Origin: Buchnera aphidicola (Taiwanaphis decaspermi)
GTDB lineage: Bacteria > Pseudomonadota > Gammaproteobacteria > Enterobacterales > Enterobacteriaceae
Assembly (NCBI RefSeq): GCF_039405155.1
Contig: NZ_CP135049.1
Location: forward strand, 389,896 to 453,895
Reading direction: 5' to 3'
Length of the DNA: 64,000 bases
The translations under genes were made by a program, and so were the position numbers. This document shows positions 39,611-49,591 of the stretch, piece after piece. Below the pieces are notes generated by a model that saw only the letters and a list, made by a program, of their open reading frames with translations, was not told the origin of the DNA and did no database searches. Numbering within the stretch: the stretch's first letter is position 1; every line of letters starts with the position of its first letter.

Positions 39611-40141
39611 GTGACTACAATATTAAATGTACGTAGAAACAAAAAAGTAGTTATTGGTGGTGATGGACAAGCTACTTTAGGTCATACAGTTATGAAAAGT
39701 AATGTTAAAAAAGTTAGATATCTTTATAAAAAACAAATAATAGCTGGTTTCGCTGGAAGTACTGCAGATTCTTTTACTTTATTTGGTTTGTTTGAACAAA
39801 AGTTAGAAATGTATCAAGGTCAACTAAAAAGATCTGCAATAGAATTAGCTAAAGATTGGAGAACAGATAAAATTTTAAGAAAATTAGAATCTATATTAGC
39901 TGTATCTGATAAAAATAATTCACTTATAATTACTGGAAACGGGGATGTTATTAAACCTGAACAAGATCTAATAGCTATAGGATCAGGTGGGTCTTACGCT
40001 CAAGCATCTGCAAGATCTTTATTGGAAAATACCAAACTTAGTGCATTAGAAATTGTAAGAAAATCATTAAGTATTGCAGCAGATATTTGCATATATACAA
40101 ATCACACTTTCACAATTAAAGAATTAGATTCAGAAAAGTAA
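39611..40141 (+). CDS. hslV: ATP-dependent protease peptidase subunit HslV
   Basis: HslV is the proteasome-like peptidase of the HslUV heat shock protease. The 176-residue product, equal to E. coli, starts (after GTG) with [20 protein letters not shown], so the catalytic N-terminal Thr2 is in place, and has [20 protein letters not shown] and LITGNGDV. The start is GTG at 39611, preceded by AGGTTTTTTTAA as a weak ribosome-binding site. hslU follows 17 bases later. It is one of very few proteases visible here. Confidence 0.98.
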   Translation: MTTILNVRRNKKVVIGGDGQATLGHTVMKSNVKKVRYLYKKQIIAGFAGSTADSFTLFGLFEQKLEMYQGQLKRSAIELAKDWRTDKILRKLESILAVSDKNNSLIITGNGDVIKPEQDLIAIGSGGSYAQASARSLLENTKLSALEIVRKSLSIAADICIYTNHTFTIKELDSEK

Positions 40142-40158
40142 AAAAAAGGATTATTAAA

Positions 40159-41493
40159 ATGTCTTCAATGACTCCTATAGAGATTGTCAAAGAACTTGAT
40201 AGATTCATAATAGGTCAAAAAAATGCCAAAAAAGCAGTTGCAATTGCATTAAGAAATAGATGGCGTAGAATGCAATTAAATGACGAACTTAAATATGAAA
40301 TCACACCTAAAAATATATTAATGATAGGACCAACAGGAGTAGGTAAAACTGAAATATCTAAAAGATTAGCAAAACTAGCAAATGCTCCTTTTATAAAAGT
40401 TGAGGCAACTAAATTTACTGAAGTTGGTTATGTTGGTAAAGAAGTAGATTCTATAATTAGAGAACTTACTGATTTATCTATAAAAATGGTAAAAACACAA
40501 ACAATTAAAAAAAATAAAAAAAAAGTAATACAAATGGCTGAAGAAAGAATTTTAGATGTTTTGTTACCTTCAATAGATAATTCTTCTAATTCTAAAAAAA
40601 ATAAACATGATAATTCTACTGTTAATATTTTTAGAAAAAAATTAAGAAAAGGTGAACTTGATGACAAGGAAATAGAAATACGTGTATCAAACGTTCCTAT
40701 GGGGATAGAAATTATGGCTCCACCTGGAATGGAAGAAATGACTAGTCAATTACAATCATTATTTCAAAATCTTGGAGGGAATAAACAAAAGACAAAAAAA
40801 TTAAAAATAAAAGATGCAATGAAATTAATAACTGAAGAAGAAGCGTCAAAAATAGTTAATCCAGAAAAATTAAAACAAAAAGCTATAAACATGGTAGAAC
40901 AACAAGGAATAGTTTTTATAGATGAAATAGATAAAATATGTAGAAGAAGTAATAATAGTTCTTTTGGTAGTGATATTTCTCGTGAAGGTGTACAACGAGA
41001 CCTATTACCATTAGTAGAAGGTTGTACAGTTTCAACTAAACATGGTATGGTTAAAACAGATCATATATTGTTTATTGCTTCAGGAGCTTTTCAAACATCA
41101 TCTCCAGCAGATTTGATACCGGAATTACAAGGAAGATTACCTATAAGAGTAGAACTTAAGGCATTAACTGTTAGTGATTTTGAAAGAATTTTAACTGAAC
41201 CTAATGCTTCTGTTACTATGCAATATAAAGAACTAATAGCTACAGAAGGTGTGACTATTAAATTTACAAAAGATGGAATTAGACGTATTGCTGAATCAGC
41301 TTGGCAAGTTAATGAATCTATGGAAAATATAGGAGCACGAAGATTACATACAGTATTAGAAAAATTAATGGAGAAAATATCTTTTAATGCTCATAATCTT
41401 AAAGGTCAAAAAATATATATAAATAATGAATATGTTTGTAATCATTTAGATCCTTTAGTATCTAATGAAGATGTAAGTAAATTTATTTTATAA
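40159..41493 (+). CDS. hslU: ATP-dependent protease ATPase subunit HslU
   Basis: HslU unfolds substrates and feeds them to HslV. The 444-residue AAA+ protein (E. coli 443) has GPTGVGKT at residues 57-64, Walker [12 protein letters not shown], the I domain between them, the substrate-pore [10 protein letters not shown] segment, sensor residues in [14 protein letters not shown], and the C-terminal VSKFIL tail that activates HslV. It is co-transcribed with hslV and followed by a stem-loop at 41516-41543. Confidence 0.98.
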   Translation: MSSMTPIEIVKELDRFIIGQKNAKKAVAIALRNRWRRMQLNDELKYEITPKNILMIGPTGVGKTEISKRLAKLANAPFIKVEATKFTEVGYVGKEVDSIIRELTDLSIKMVKTQTIKKNKKKVIQMAEERILDVLLPSIDNSSNSKKNKHDNSTVNIFRKKLRKGELDDKEIEIRVSNVPMGIEIMAPPGMEEMTSQLQSLFQNLGGNKQKTKKLKIKDAMKLITEEEASKIVNPEKLKQKAINMVEQQGIVFIDEIDKICRRSNNSSFGSDISREGVQRDLLPLVEGCTVSTKHGMVKTDHILFIASGAFQTSSPADLIPELQGRLPIRVELKALTVSDFERILTEPNASVTMQYKELIATEGVTIKFTKDGIRRIAESAWQVNESMENIGARRLHTVLEKLMEKISFNAHNLKGQKIYINNEYVCNHLDPLVSNEDVSKFIL

Positions 41494-41515
41494 AAATGTA
41501 TTTTTAATATTTTTG

Positions 41516-41543
41516 TTCCTGTGAATTAAAAATATCGCAGGAA
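41516..41543 (+). terminator. Stem-loop after hslU
   Basis: TTCCTGTGA (41516-41524) pairs with TCGCAGGAA (41535-41543), nine pairs including one G-T, with a 10-base AT-rich loop. It starts 22 bases after the hslU stop and is the only GC-rich element in the 160-base gap before fpr. No clean T tract follows, so termination may be partial, or the hairpin may protect the 3' end. Confidence 0.6.
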
Positions 41544-41653
41544 TGATTTAAACAACATTAATTTTAGAAATTATAAATTTAAAATATTTAATAAATTTTT
41601 TTAATTATAATTTTTATGTTATCAATTAAAAAAAATTATGTGGAATTTTTAAT

Positions 41654-42403
41654 ATGAATAATTGGGTTAAAGCAAAAGTTATATCTATAAAAAAATATAA
41701 TGGAAATTTGTTAAAAATAATATTACATGCTGACATATTACCATTCATTGCTGGACAATTTACTAAATTTTTGATAAAAAAAAAAAATAGTATAAAAATA
41801 AGAAGAGCTTATTCATATGTAAACAGTCCTAAAAGCAATAATTTAGAATTTTATATAGTTAAAATAAAAAAAGGTGTAATGACATCTAAATTATTTAAAT
41901 TAAATATTGGAGATGATTTAATAATTAGTAAAAAATCTTTTGGTTTTTTTATTTTAAAAAATATACCTAAATCATATTATTTATGGATGTTTGCTACTGG
42001 TACGGGTATAGGACCGTATTTATCAATGTTACAAGATAAAAATCATACGTTAAAATTTAATAATATTATTTTGGTACACGCTGTAAAATATTTTAAAGAA
42101 TTATGTTATTTAGATTTAATGTATGATCTAAAAAAAAAATATAAAGGTAAATTAATTATTAAAAATGTATTAAGCAGAGAATATAATTCAGAAACTTTAA
42201 CAGGTAGAATACCTAATTTAATTAAAAACAAGTTATTAGAAAATAGTTTGAATATTTCTATGAATAAAAATAATAGTCATGTAATGTTATGCGGCAATCC
42301 TAATATGGTAAAAAATACTGAAAAAGTTTTGATAAAATATAAAAATATGAAAAAACATTTAAATAGAAATCCAGGGCATATTACCAAAGAAAACTATTGG
42401 TAA
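41654..42403 (+). CDS. fpr: Ferredoxin/flavodoxin-NADP+ reductase
   Basis: Fpr passes electrons from NADPH to flavodoxin or ferredoxin, which feed radical SAM and Fe-S enzymes. The 249-residue product (E. coli 248) has the FAD-binding IRRAYSYVNSP motif (about residues 51-61), the NADP-binding MFATGTGIGPYLSML, LCGNPNMV, and the C-terminal NYW end. It converges on epmA with 13 bases between stops. Its likely partner ferredoxin is encoded at 61601-61924. Confidence 0.96.
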   Translation: MNNWVKAKVISIKKYNGNLLKIILHADILPFIAGQFTKFLIKKKNSIKIRRAYSYVNSPKSNNLEFYIVKIKKGVMTSKLFKLNIGDDLIISKKSFGFFILKNIPKSYYLWMFATGTGIGPYLSMLQDKNHTLKFNNIILVHAVKYFKELCYLDLMYDLKKKYKGKLIIKNVLSREYNSETLTGRIPNLIKNKLLENSLNISMNKNNSHVMLCGNPNMVKNTEKVLIKYKNMKKHLNRNPGHITKENYW

Positions 42404-42416
42404 AAATAATTGTGTA

Positions 42417-43394
42417 TTAACATATATCTAATGGAAAATTAATTATTTCATTTATATTTTTTATTTTTAATATAGACATAATTAATCTTTCTATTCCGAT
42501 TGCTACTCCTGAACATTGAGGTAATCCTTTTTTTAAAGAATTTATAAAATTTTTATCTATTTTTACTTTTTTCATTCCATTTTTTTCCCTAGTTTTGTTA
42601 TTTTTTTTAAAACGTTTTTTTTGTTCTTTAAAATCAACTAATTCATCAAAACCATTAGCTATTTCTAATCCATATGAAAATATTTCAAATCTTTCTGATA
42701 TTTTATTATTTAAACTATTTATTTTAGATAAAGATGCTTGAGATGCAGGAAAATGATAAATAAAAATCAATTCTATTTTTTTTAATATCGGATATAATCC
42801 AATTATAAATAAATATTCTAATAATGAATCTTTATTTTTATTTTTAAAAGACAAACTATTATCTTTTGATACATCTTGTATTTTTTTTATTAAATCTTTT
42901 TTGCTACATGTTAATGGATTTATTTTTAAATAATTCATAAATATTCTTTCATAAGAAATGAAAACAACTTTTTTGTATTTTTTTAAATTATTTAATAAAA
43001 CATTAATTTTATTCATTAATTTAAAAATATCACAATTTGTTTCATACCATTCTAAAATTGTAAATTCTGGATTGTGATATTTACCTAATTCACCATTTCT
43101 AAAGCTATGACATATTTGATAAATAGATCCTAAACCATAAGATATTAATCTTTTCATATGGTATTCTGGACTTGTTATTAACCATAATTTTTTTTTTTTT
43201 TTATTTAAAAATAAAGTTTTGAAAGGAGTGATATTTACATCAGTAACTGTAAATGAAGACATAATGGGTGTGTCTACTTCTAAGACATTGTTTTTTAGAA
43301 AAAAACTCCTTATTTTATTGATAATTTTTGCTCTTTTAAAAATGTTAATATGTGATGTTTTGGGAATAAATTCATCTTTTTTTATATTTTTCAT
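42417..43394 (-). CDS. epmA: Elongation factor P beta-lysine ligase EpmA
   Basis: EpmA (PoxA, GenX, YjeA) attaches beta-lysine to EF-P, helping ribosomes through polyproline. The 325-residue product equals E. coli in length and is a class II lysyl-tRNA synthetase-like core without the anticodon domain: VLEVDTPIMSSFTVTDVNIT, TSPEYHMKRLISYGLGSIYQ, CHSFRNGE, EFTILEWYE, and the motif 3 GVAIGIERLIMSI. EpmB and EF-P are needed for function and are not in this window. A 15-A coding tract lies at 43188-43202. Confidence 0.96.
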   Translation of the reverse strand: MKNIKKDEFIPKTSHINIFKRAKIINKIRSFFLKNNVLEVDTPIMSSFTVTDVNITPFKTLFLNKKKKKLWLITSPEYHMKRLISYGLGSIYQICHSFRNGELGKYHNPEFTILEWYETNCDIFKLMNKINVLLNNLKKYKKVVFISYERIFMNYLKINPLTCSKKDLIKKIQDVSKDNSLSFKNKNKDSLLEYLFIIGLYPILKKIELIFIYHFPASQASLSKINSLNNKISERFEIFSYGLEIANGFDELVDFKEQKKRFKKNNKTREKNGMKKVKIDKNFINSLKKGLPQCSGVAIGIERLIMSILKIKNINEIINFPLDIC

Positions 43395-43504
43395 TTTAAT
43401 ATATTTTTTAATTTTAATTTTTTATACAAAAACATTTATTTAAAATAAATGTTTTGTTATTATTTAATTTTATAAACATAACATAAATAAGTTAAATACA
43501 ACAA

Positions 43505-44005
43505 ATGAATAATTTAGTAATATATCCAGGTACTTTTGATCCAATAACATATGGTCATATTGACATAATTCGTAGAACAAAAAATATATTTAAAAATATT
43601 ATTGTTGCTGTTATAGATAAACCTAATTTTAAAACTATGTTCAATTTAAAAGAGAGAAAAAATTTGTTAAAAGAATCTACTAAAAATATAAAAAACATTT
43701 TAATATTGTCTTTTAATGATTTAATTGTTAATTTTGCATCATCTAAAAAAGTTTTTTTATTAATAAGAGGAATAAGAGATAATTCAGACTTAAATTATGA
43801 AATGAATTTTTATCGAATTAATAAAATATTAAACAAAAAAGTTGAAACTATCTTTTTATTTTCATCTAATAAGTTTTCATATGTATCATCATCTATAATA
43901 AAAGAGATATCTTATTATGGAGGAAACGTTAAAAAATTTGTTCCAAAAAATGTGTGCAAAGCTTTAAGTAATAAAATTAAAAGTTTAAAAAAAAAAAATA
44001 AATAA
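43505..44005 (+). CDS. coaD: Phosphopantetheine adenylyltransferase
   Basis: CoaD makes dephospho-CoA from ATP and 4'-phosphopantetheine. The 166-residue product (E. coli 159) begins with VIYPGTFDPITYGHIDIIRR, which holds the TxGH nucleotide motif, and has LIRGIRDNSDLNYEMNFYR and the FSYVSSSIIKEIS segment matching the ISST-type motif. The lysine-rich C-terminal tail is a short extension. It diverges from epmA and converges on the transporter at 44051, 45 bases away. Confidence 0.96.
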   Translation: MNNLVIYPGTFDPITYGHIDIIRRTKNIFKNIIVAVIDKPNFKTMFNLKERKNLLKESTKNIKNILILSFNDLIVNFASSKKVFLLIRGIRDNSDLNYEMNFYRINKILNKKVETIFLFSSNKFSYVSSSIIKEISYYGGNVKKFVPKNVCKALSNKIKSLKKKNK

Positions 44006-44050
44006 TATTTTTTATTATTTAATACATATATTATTTTTTTAATACAAGTT

Positions 44051-45235
44051 TTATTTTTTAATTCCTTTAGCTATTAAGATACCTATTATTAACATAAATA
44101 AAATAAATATAGATATTCCATACCAAGAATACCAATACCAAAATACACCACCCAAAGTTCCAAATATACTAGCTCCTAAATAATAAAAAAAAAGATACAA
44201 AGAAGTAGCTTGTCCTTTATATTTTTTTACATGATAACCTACCCAACTGCTAGAAACTGAATGAGCTGAAAAAAATCCTGCTGAAAATATCATTAATCCA
44301 ATGATTATCGTCAATAAGAAATTAAACTGTGTAATGATTAAACCTGTTATCATCAAACATATTGAAAAAACTAGTATTTTAGACCTACCATAAATTTCTG
44401 TCAAAACGCCAGCTTTTGGAGAACTATATATGCCTGTTAAATAAACCATAGAAATAGAACCTAATAAAGCATGATTTATAAATGTTGGTAAAGATATTAA
44501 TCTATATCCAATATAGTTAAATAAAGTAATAAAACAACCCATTAAAATAAATCCTACAAAAAATAATTTAGATAGTATTTTATCCTTGCATTGATTTAAT
44601 CCATTTACAAATAATTTAACAGGATGGATCGATATTGGAAAAAAATTGTTAGAAGGTGGTAATAATATTATAAATATTAATGTAGAAATAAAAGATAATA
44701 TTCCTATTATTAATAATGCTATTTTCCAACAAAAATATATAGACAAAAAACTGGTTATAAACCTTCCAAAAAAACCTCCTAGCGAATTTCCACTAATATA
44801 TAGTCCAATAGCAAACGCTAACAATTTTGGATGTATTTCTTCACTTAAATAACTCATTGCAACAGCAGTTACTCCACTCAACGATAATCCAGTAATAGAT
44901 CTTATTAATATTATATGCTTCCAATTATTCATAAAAGAACACAATATAGTTAATAAAGAAGCTGTTACTAATGAACTAATCATTATTTTTTTCCTACCTA
45001 TATAATCTGATATAGGTCCTGTAAATAACATTCCTAAAGCCATAGTTATTGTTGTAACAGACAATGACAAACTTGCATGTGTTGGAGTTAAATGAAATAT
45101 TTTTGAAAAAATTGGTAATATTGGTTGAACACAATATAAGATAGCAAAAGTAGAAAATCCTGCAGAAAACAAAGCTAACATAATTATGTTGAAATTTTTA
45201 TGATCTTTTTTTATGTATTTTTTTTTGTTTTTCAT
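44051..45235 (-). CDS. MFS transporter, YnfM-like
   Basis: The 394-residue protein has about 12 membrane segments and the MFS signature GPISDYIGRKKIMISSLVTA between segments 2 and 3 (about residues 73-92). It starts after a short lysine-rich stretch, KKDHKNFNIIMLALFSAGFS. The overall look, including IYSSPKAGVLTEIYGRSKIL in the second half, fits the YnfM group of putative amino-acid or sugar efflux carriers, and other Buchnera genomes keep such a gene in about this place as I recall. The substrate is not known; export of products to the host is possible but unproved. Confidence 0.82.
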   Translation of the reverse strand: MKNKKKYIKKDHKNFNIIMLALFSAGFSTFAILYCVQPILPIFSKIFHLTPTHASLSLSVTTITMALGMLFTGPISDYIGRKKIMISSLVTASLLTILCSFMNNWKHIILIRSITGLSLSGVTAVAMSYLSEEIHPKLLAFAIGLYISGNSLGGFFGRFITSFLSIYFCWKIALLIIGILSFISTLIFIILLPPSNNFFPISIHPVKLFVNGLNQCKDKILSKLFFVGFILMGCFITLFNYIGYRLISLPTFINHALLGSISMVYLTGIYSSPKAGVLTEIYGRSKILVFSICLMITGLIITQFNFLLTIIIGLMIFSAGFFSAHSVSSSWVGYHVKKYKGQATSLYLFFYYLGASIFGTLGGVFWYWYSWYGISIFILFMLIIGILIAKGIKK

Positions 45236-45427
45236 TAAATTGTTGTTGATTTTTATTTTTGTTCAATAAAAAAATTTTATTTTTTTAAAATACTATGTTT
45301 TTATATATTAATTATCTTTAGTTTATATTAAAAAATAAATATTTATAAATAATAATTGTTATATTGTTTTTTTATTTTTTTAAAATATTGGATTATATGT
45401 ATTTAATAAATTATTAATAATAAATAT

Positions 45428-46291
45428 TTATATTTTTATACATCCATCATATACATATTTAACAGGTCCTGTCATAAATAAATCTTTTTTAATGTTTTTC
45501 CATTTTACATATAAATTACCTTCTTTGAACATTACTTTAACTTTGCTTGATAACTTTTTTCTTATAATGCCGATGGCTACAGAAGCACAAGCTGCACTAC
45601 CACAACTTGATGTTTCTCCAACACCTCTTTCATATACACGTAAAATTATGTTATTTTTATCTAATATTTGCATAAAACTAACATTAACTTTTTCAGGAAA
45701 CAAATAATGATTTTCTATTTTTTTTCCTATTATGTTTATTTTAGTTTTCTTTACATTTGAAACTTCTATAACACAATGAGGGTTTCCTAGAGAAACCACC
45801 CCAATTTTTATTTTTTTATTTTTAATCTTTATTTTATACGTTTTTTTTTGAATATTAGTTATAAATGGTATTTTTTTTGGATTAAAAATAGGTTTTCCAA
45901 TATTTACTTCTATGTTATTTTTTTTTAAAATTCTTAATTTCATATATGAATTTTTAGTTTTTATACATATATTTTTTTTTTTCGTTATTTTTTTATAAAA
46001 TAAAAAAAATGCAAAACATCTAGCGCCATTAGCACATTGAAAAATTTCACTTCCATCAGCATTAAATATTTTGTAAAAAAAATCTATTTTTTTTTCATTA
46101 GATTTTTCAACAATAAGAATTTGATCAAAACCTATTCCTTTTTTTCTATTTGATATCTTTTTTATTATTTTTTGATTTAGTTTTATTTGTTTGTTAATGT
46201 TATTAATTATTATAAAATCGTTACCTAAAGCATGCATTTTTGAAAAAAATATTTTTGTTATTTTTTTTTTTGAATTTATTATTGAAGACAT
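45428..46291 (-). CDS. dapF: Diaminopimelate epimerase
   Basis: DapF converts LL- to meso-diaminopimelate for lysine and peptidoglycan. The 287-residue product (E. coli 274) has FFSKMHALGNDFIIINN (residues 15-31), the catalytic Cys86 in FQCANGARCF and Cys230 in GVGETSSCGSAACASVA. There is an N-terminal extension of about a dozen residues before the conserved FSKMH, starting from an ATG at 46291; no later ATG precedes the motif, so the extension or a non-ATG start must be used. cyaY, next to dapF in E. coli, is absent. Confidence 0.96.
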   Translation of the reverse strand: MSSIINSKKKITKIFFSKMHALGNDFIIINNINKQIKLNQKIIKKISNRKKGIGFDQILIVEKSNEKKIDFFYKIFNADGSEIFQCANGARCFAFFLFYKKITKKKNICIKTKNSYMKLRILKKNNIEVNIGKPIFNPKKIPFITNIQKKTYKIKIKNKKIKIGVVSLGNPHCVIEVSNVKKTKINIIGKKIENHYLFPEKVNVSFMQILDKNNIILRVYERGVGETSSCGSAACASVAIGIIRKKLSSKVKVMFKEGNLYVKWKNIKKDLFMTGPVKYVYDGCIKI

Positions 46292-46380
46292 ATTTTTTTA
46301 TTATTATTATAATAGTATAAGTAATATTTTTTAATAAATAAATATAAAAAATATATAAAAAGATAAATAAAAGAATAAAT

Positions 46381-46413
46381 TAGAGTTAATTAGAGTTAAT
46401 TAGAATTAATTAG
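46381..46413. repeat. Tandem 10-bp repeat upstream of dapF
   Basis: TAGAGTTAAT occurs at 46381-46390 and 46391-46400, then TAGAATTAAT at 46401-46410, and a TAG remnant follows. It lies between the dapF start and the tRNA-Pro gene. Three copies with one base change look like recent replication slippage. No function is suggested; it could be a strain marker. Confidence 0.85.
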
Positions 46414-46440
46414 ATATTTTTTTTATTTTATATGATATTT

Positions 46441-46514
46441 TCGGCGAGAGAGGATTTGAACCTCTGACCTACTGGTCCCAAACCAGTTGCGCTACCAAAC
46501 TGCGCTACTCGCCG
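46441..46514 (-). tRNA. tRNA-Pro, anticodon TGG
   Basis: The reverse complement starts CGGCGAGTAGCGCAGTTTGG, the anticodon arm is CTGGTTTGGGACCAG giving TGG, and the T arm is AGAGG-TTCAAAT-CCTCT. Closing CGGCGAG with CTCGCCG and A73, it follows E. coli proM closely. It lies 46 bases downstream of tRNA-His on the same strand, so the two probably come from one transcript, as in E. coli where argX, hisR, leuT and proM are clustered (argX and leuT are missing here). Confidence 0.97.
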
Positions 46515-46560
46515 TTTTTATATTATAAATATTATAAAAAACATTATTTTAATAAAATAA

Positions 46561-46637
46561 TGGGGTGGCTAATGGGATTTGAACCCATGACTACTGGAAT
46601 CACAATCCAGGGCTCTACCAACTGAGCTATAGCCACC
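46561..46637 (-). tRNA. tRNA-His, anticodon GTG, with encoded CCA
   Basis: The reverse complement starts GGTGGCTATAGCTCAGTTGG, with anticodon arm CTGGATTGTGATTCCAG giving GTG. The extra 5' G(-1) at 46637 pairs with C73 at 46564, the histidine identity pair. The next three bases (46561-46563) read CCA on this strand, so the 3' end is templated, which the other tRNAs in the window lack. It is nearly identical to E. coli hisR. Confidence 0.97.
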
Positions 46638-46974
46638 ATATATAATAAAAAAAAATATTTAATACTAATTATTTATTTATTATGTTCTTCAAAATTTGAA
46701 ATTTGTTTCTTGATTTTTTTAAAAAAAAAAATCTTATTCTGAATAAGATAATAACTTTTATTATATATCAAAAACACATAATTTACAATTTAATAATGTA
46801 TTTTTTTAACAAAAAAATTGTTGTTTAATATTTAATTAATATTTAAATATATTTATAATATATGTTTATATAACATAATAATTGTTTCAATGCTATTTAC
46901 GTTTAAAAAAGATTAAATTTATAAAAATATAAAAAATATTTATATAATTTAAAATGATATTTAAGCAAATAAAA
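46638..46974. other. 337-base non-coding gap between tRNA-His and rho
   Basis: No ORF or RNA gene is seen. The part near the tRNA holds the rho terminator hairpin (46731-46749, listed separately). The remaining bases to the rho stop (46750-46974) are plain AT-rich sequence with many TATA-like words and no inverted repeat I would call. A tRNA promoter for the minus-strand His-Pro pair should lie between 46640 and 46730, but I cannot pick one. Confidence 0.6.
46721..46749 (-). terminator. Intrinsic terminator downstream of rho
   Basis: ATCTTATT (46731-46738) and AATAAGAT (46742-46749) form an 8-bp stem with a 3-base loop. On the minus strand the stem is followed immediately by ten T (46721-46730). 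This is a textbook layout although the stem is AT-rich. It lies 226 bases after the rho stop and before tRNA-His. Confidence 0.65.
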
Positions 46975-48234
46975 TTATGATCTTTTCATCATATCAAAAA
47001 ACTCATTATTTGTCTTAGTCATAGATAATTTATTTATCAAGAATTCCATTGCTTCAATTTCGTTCATTGGATGTATTATTTTTCTTAATATCCACATTTT
47101 ATGTAATTCTGAAGATGTTGTTAATAGTTCTTCTTTTCTAGTTCCAGATCTATTATAATCAATAGCTGGAAAAACTCTTTTTTCAGCTATTTTCCTTGAT
47201 AATGGCAATTCCATATTACCTGTTCCTTTAAATTCTTCATATATTACTTCGTCCATTTTTGATCCAGTATCTATTAAAGCAGTGGCTATAATTGTTAAAC
47301 TACCTCCTTCTTCCACATTACGAGCAGCTCCAAAAAATCTTTTAGGTCTATGCAATGCATTAGCGTCAACTCCTCCAGTTAAAACTTTTCCTGAAGCTGG
47401 TACTACTGTATTATAAGCTCTTGCTAATCTTGTTATTGAATCTAATAATATTATTACATCTTTTTTATGTTCTACTAGTCTTTTAGCTTTTTCTATTACC
47501 ATTTCAGAAACTTGTACATGTCTAGAAGAAGGTTCATCAAAAGTAGAAGCTACTACTTCTCCTTTCACTAATCTTTGCATTTCAGTCACTTCTTCAGGTC
47601 TTTCATCTATTAAAAGAACCATTAAAACACATTTAGGATAATTATATGCAATACTTTGAGCTATATTTTGTAATAACATAGTTTTTCCAGCTTTAGGTGG
47701 AGCAACTATTAAACCTCTTTGACCGCAACCTATTGGTGAAGCAAGATCTAAAACTCTTGCTGTTAAATCTTCAGTTGAACCATTACCTCTTTCCATTCTT
47801 AATCTTGAATTTGCATGTAATGGTGTTAAATTTTCGAATAAAATTTTACTACGGGAACTTTCTGGTTTATCATAATTTACTTCATTTACTTTTAGTAAAG
47901 CAAAATATCTTTCTCCGTCTTTAGGAGGTCTTATTTTGCCAGAAATAGTATCTCCTGTACGAAGGTTGAATCTTCTTATTTGACTAGGAGAAACATATAT
48001 ATCATCCGGTCCTGCTAAATAAGAACTATCTGAAGATCTAAGAAAACCAAATCCATCTTGTAATATTTCTAATACTCCATCTCCAAATATGTCTTCACCA
48101 CTTTTTGAGTGTTGTTTTAAAATAGCAAAAATAATGTCTTGTTTTCTCATACGTGCCAAATTTTCTAAACCCATATTTTCGCCAAGATTGATTAATTCAG
48201 AAACCGGAGTGTTTTTAAATTCGGTTAAATTCAT
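46975..48234 (-). CDS. rho: Transcription termination factor Rho
   Basis: Rho is the hexameric RNA translocase that terminates transcription and limits antisense RNA. The 419-residue product equals E. coli in length. It has the N-terminal [20 protein letters not shown], the RNA-binding domain with DGFGFLRSS (residues 60-68), and the P-loop PPKAGKT (179-185). The secondary-site loop and [11 protein letters not shown]alker B-type region follow. It is highly conserved compared with its neighbours. It lies 170 bases after trxA, as in E. coli. Confidence 0.98.
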   Translation of the reverse strand: MNLTEFKNTPVSELINLGENMGLENLARMRKQDIIFAILKQHSKSGEDIFGDGVLEILQDGFGFLRSSDSSYLAGPDDIYVSPSQIRRFNLRTGDTISGKIRPPKDGERYFALLKVNEVNYDKPESSRSKILFENLTPLHANSRLRMERGNGSTEDLTARVLDLASPIGCGQRGLIVAPPKAGKTMLLQNIAQSIAYNYPKCVLMVLLIDERPEEVTEMQRLVKGEVVASTFDEPSSRHVQVSEMVIEKAKRLVEHKKDVIILLDSITRLARAYNTVVPASGKVLTGGVDANALHRPKRFFGAARNVEEGGSLTIIATALIDTGSKMDEVIYEEFKGTGNMELPLSRKIAEKRVFPAIDYNRSGTRKEELLTTSSELHKMWILRKIIHPMNEIEAMEFLINKLSMTKTNNEFFDMMKRS

Positions 48235-48404
48235 AATGATGGGTTCTTAGTAAACTAGAAATAATTATGAAATGACTAATAATTTATTAGTAATTAATAT
48301 AAAAATTAATTTTTTTATTTTTTTAATATTATTTAAATAAAAATTTATAAAATTTAACTATAAAATAAAAATATTTTTTATTTGATTAAATTGTAATTTT
48401 TTTT

Positions 48405-48734
48405 TTACAAATTATCATTTAAAAAATCTTTAAGTTTTCTTTTAGAAATAGAGCCAACTTTAGTTGCTAATAACTCTCCATTTTTAAACAAAAGTAAACT
48501 TGGTATACCTCTTATAGAATATTTAGGAGGGGTTAAAGGATTTTCATCTACATTCATTTTGCAAATAATCAAGTTTGTTTTATATTCTTTAGATATTTCA
48601 TCTAATATAGGAGATAATATCTTACATGGCTCACACCATTCTGCCCAAAAATCAACTAAAATGAAATTCTCTGTTGTTGATAAAAATTTTTCAAAATTAT
48701 TATCCGTTATTTTTAATATTTTATTTTCTTTCAT
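48405..48734 (-). CDS. trxA: Thioredoxin 1 with CEPC active site
   Basis: Thioredoxin reduces disulfides in ribonucleotide reductase and other proteins. The 109-residue product (E. coli 109) has the usual fold with VDFWAEWCEPCKILSPIL (residues 27-44) and cis-Pro78 in RGIPSLLLF. The active site is Cys34-Glu-Pro-Cys37; E. coli has Cys-Gly-Pro-Cys, and an acidic residue there is unusual. The gene precedes rho and follows the leu operon, where rep and rhlB lie in E. coli. Confidence 0.96.
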   Translation of the reverse strand: MKENKILKITDNNFEKFLSTTENFILVDFWAEWCEPCKILSPILDEISKEYKTNLIICKMNVDENPLTPPKYSIRGIPSLLLFKNGELLATKVGSISKRKLKDFLNDNL

Positions 48735-48967
48735 TTTATACCTATTTAATATTTAAATTAAATATTATTTAAAAATAATATTTTATTAGAAATAAATTAA
48801 TATAATATTAATTATACTAGAAATTAAAATATAATAGTAGCAAAAAAATAGTTTTATAATAAAAAAATTAACATTAATAATATACAATTATATTATTTAA
48901 TGATATTTATTAATAAATTAAAAAAATAAATTTCTCATGATGAATAAATTTATAAATAAATATTTAT

Positions 48968-49591
48968 TTAAAATAAATTTAAAAAAAACTTTGGTATTTT
49001 AGATTCATATTGTTTAATTTTTTTTTTTATTTTCATCGTTAAATCAATGTTATCTATTCCTTGTATTAACCTTTGTTTTACGGTTTCATCTATATCAAAA
49101 TTATATTTTTGATAAATATTTGTGACACTTTTTTTATGTAAGTTAACAGTAAATTTGATACCTATGTTTTTTTTAACAATATTGAACATGTTATTTATTA
49201 TGTTTTTATTAAAACAAATAGGTAATAAGTTGTTGTTTATACTATTATTATAAAAAATATCAGCAAAACTTGTAGCTATAACAATTAAAAAACCATAATC
49301 TTTAAGAGCCCAAACAGCATGTTCTCTAGAAGATCCACATCCAAAATTATCTCTACATAATAAAATAGTTGAATTTTTATATTCATTTTTATTTAAAATA
49401 AAGTTTTTATTTATTTTTTCACCTTTTTCATCGTGGAATCTCCAATTATGAAATAAATTAAAACCAAAACCATTTTTAGTAACTCTTTGAAGAAATTGTT
49501 TAGGAATTATTACATCTGTATCAACATTAGAAATATCTAATGGTATAACTTTACCTGTATGTTTAACAATTTTATTTTTTATTCTAATCAT
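48968..49591 (-). CDS. leuD: 3-isopropylmalate dehydratase small subunit
   Basis: LeuD with LeuC isomerises 2- to 3-isopropylmalate. The 207-residue swivel domain (E. coli 201) begins [20 protein letters not shown] and has [16 protein letters not shown] and the [21 protein letters not shown] motif of the family, split at residues 80-100. Its start overlaps the leuC stop by 8 bases. It is the last gene of leuABCD. The 233 bases after it up to trxA have no gene and no obvious terminator. Confidence 0.98.
   Translation of the reverse strand: MIRIKNKIVKHTGKVIPLDISNVDTDVIIPKQFLQRVTKNGFGFNLFHNWRFHDEKGEKINKNFILNKNEYKNSTILLCRDNFGCGSSREHAVWALKDYGFLIVIATSFADIFYNNSINNNLLPICFNKNIINNMFNIVKKNIGIKFTVNLHKKSVTNIYQKYNFDIDETVKQRLIQGIDNIDLTMKIKKKIKQYESKIPKFFLNLF

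Noticed and set aside
46381-46413. Tandem repeats as a possible CRISPR array
   Set aside because: The units are adjacent with no spacers, only 10 bases long, and no cas gene is present.
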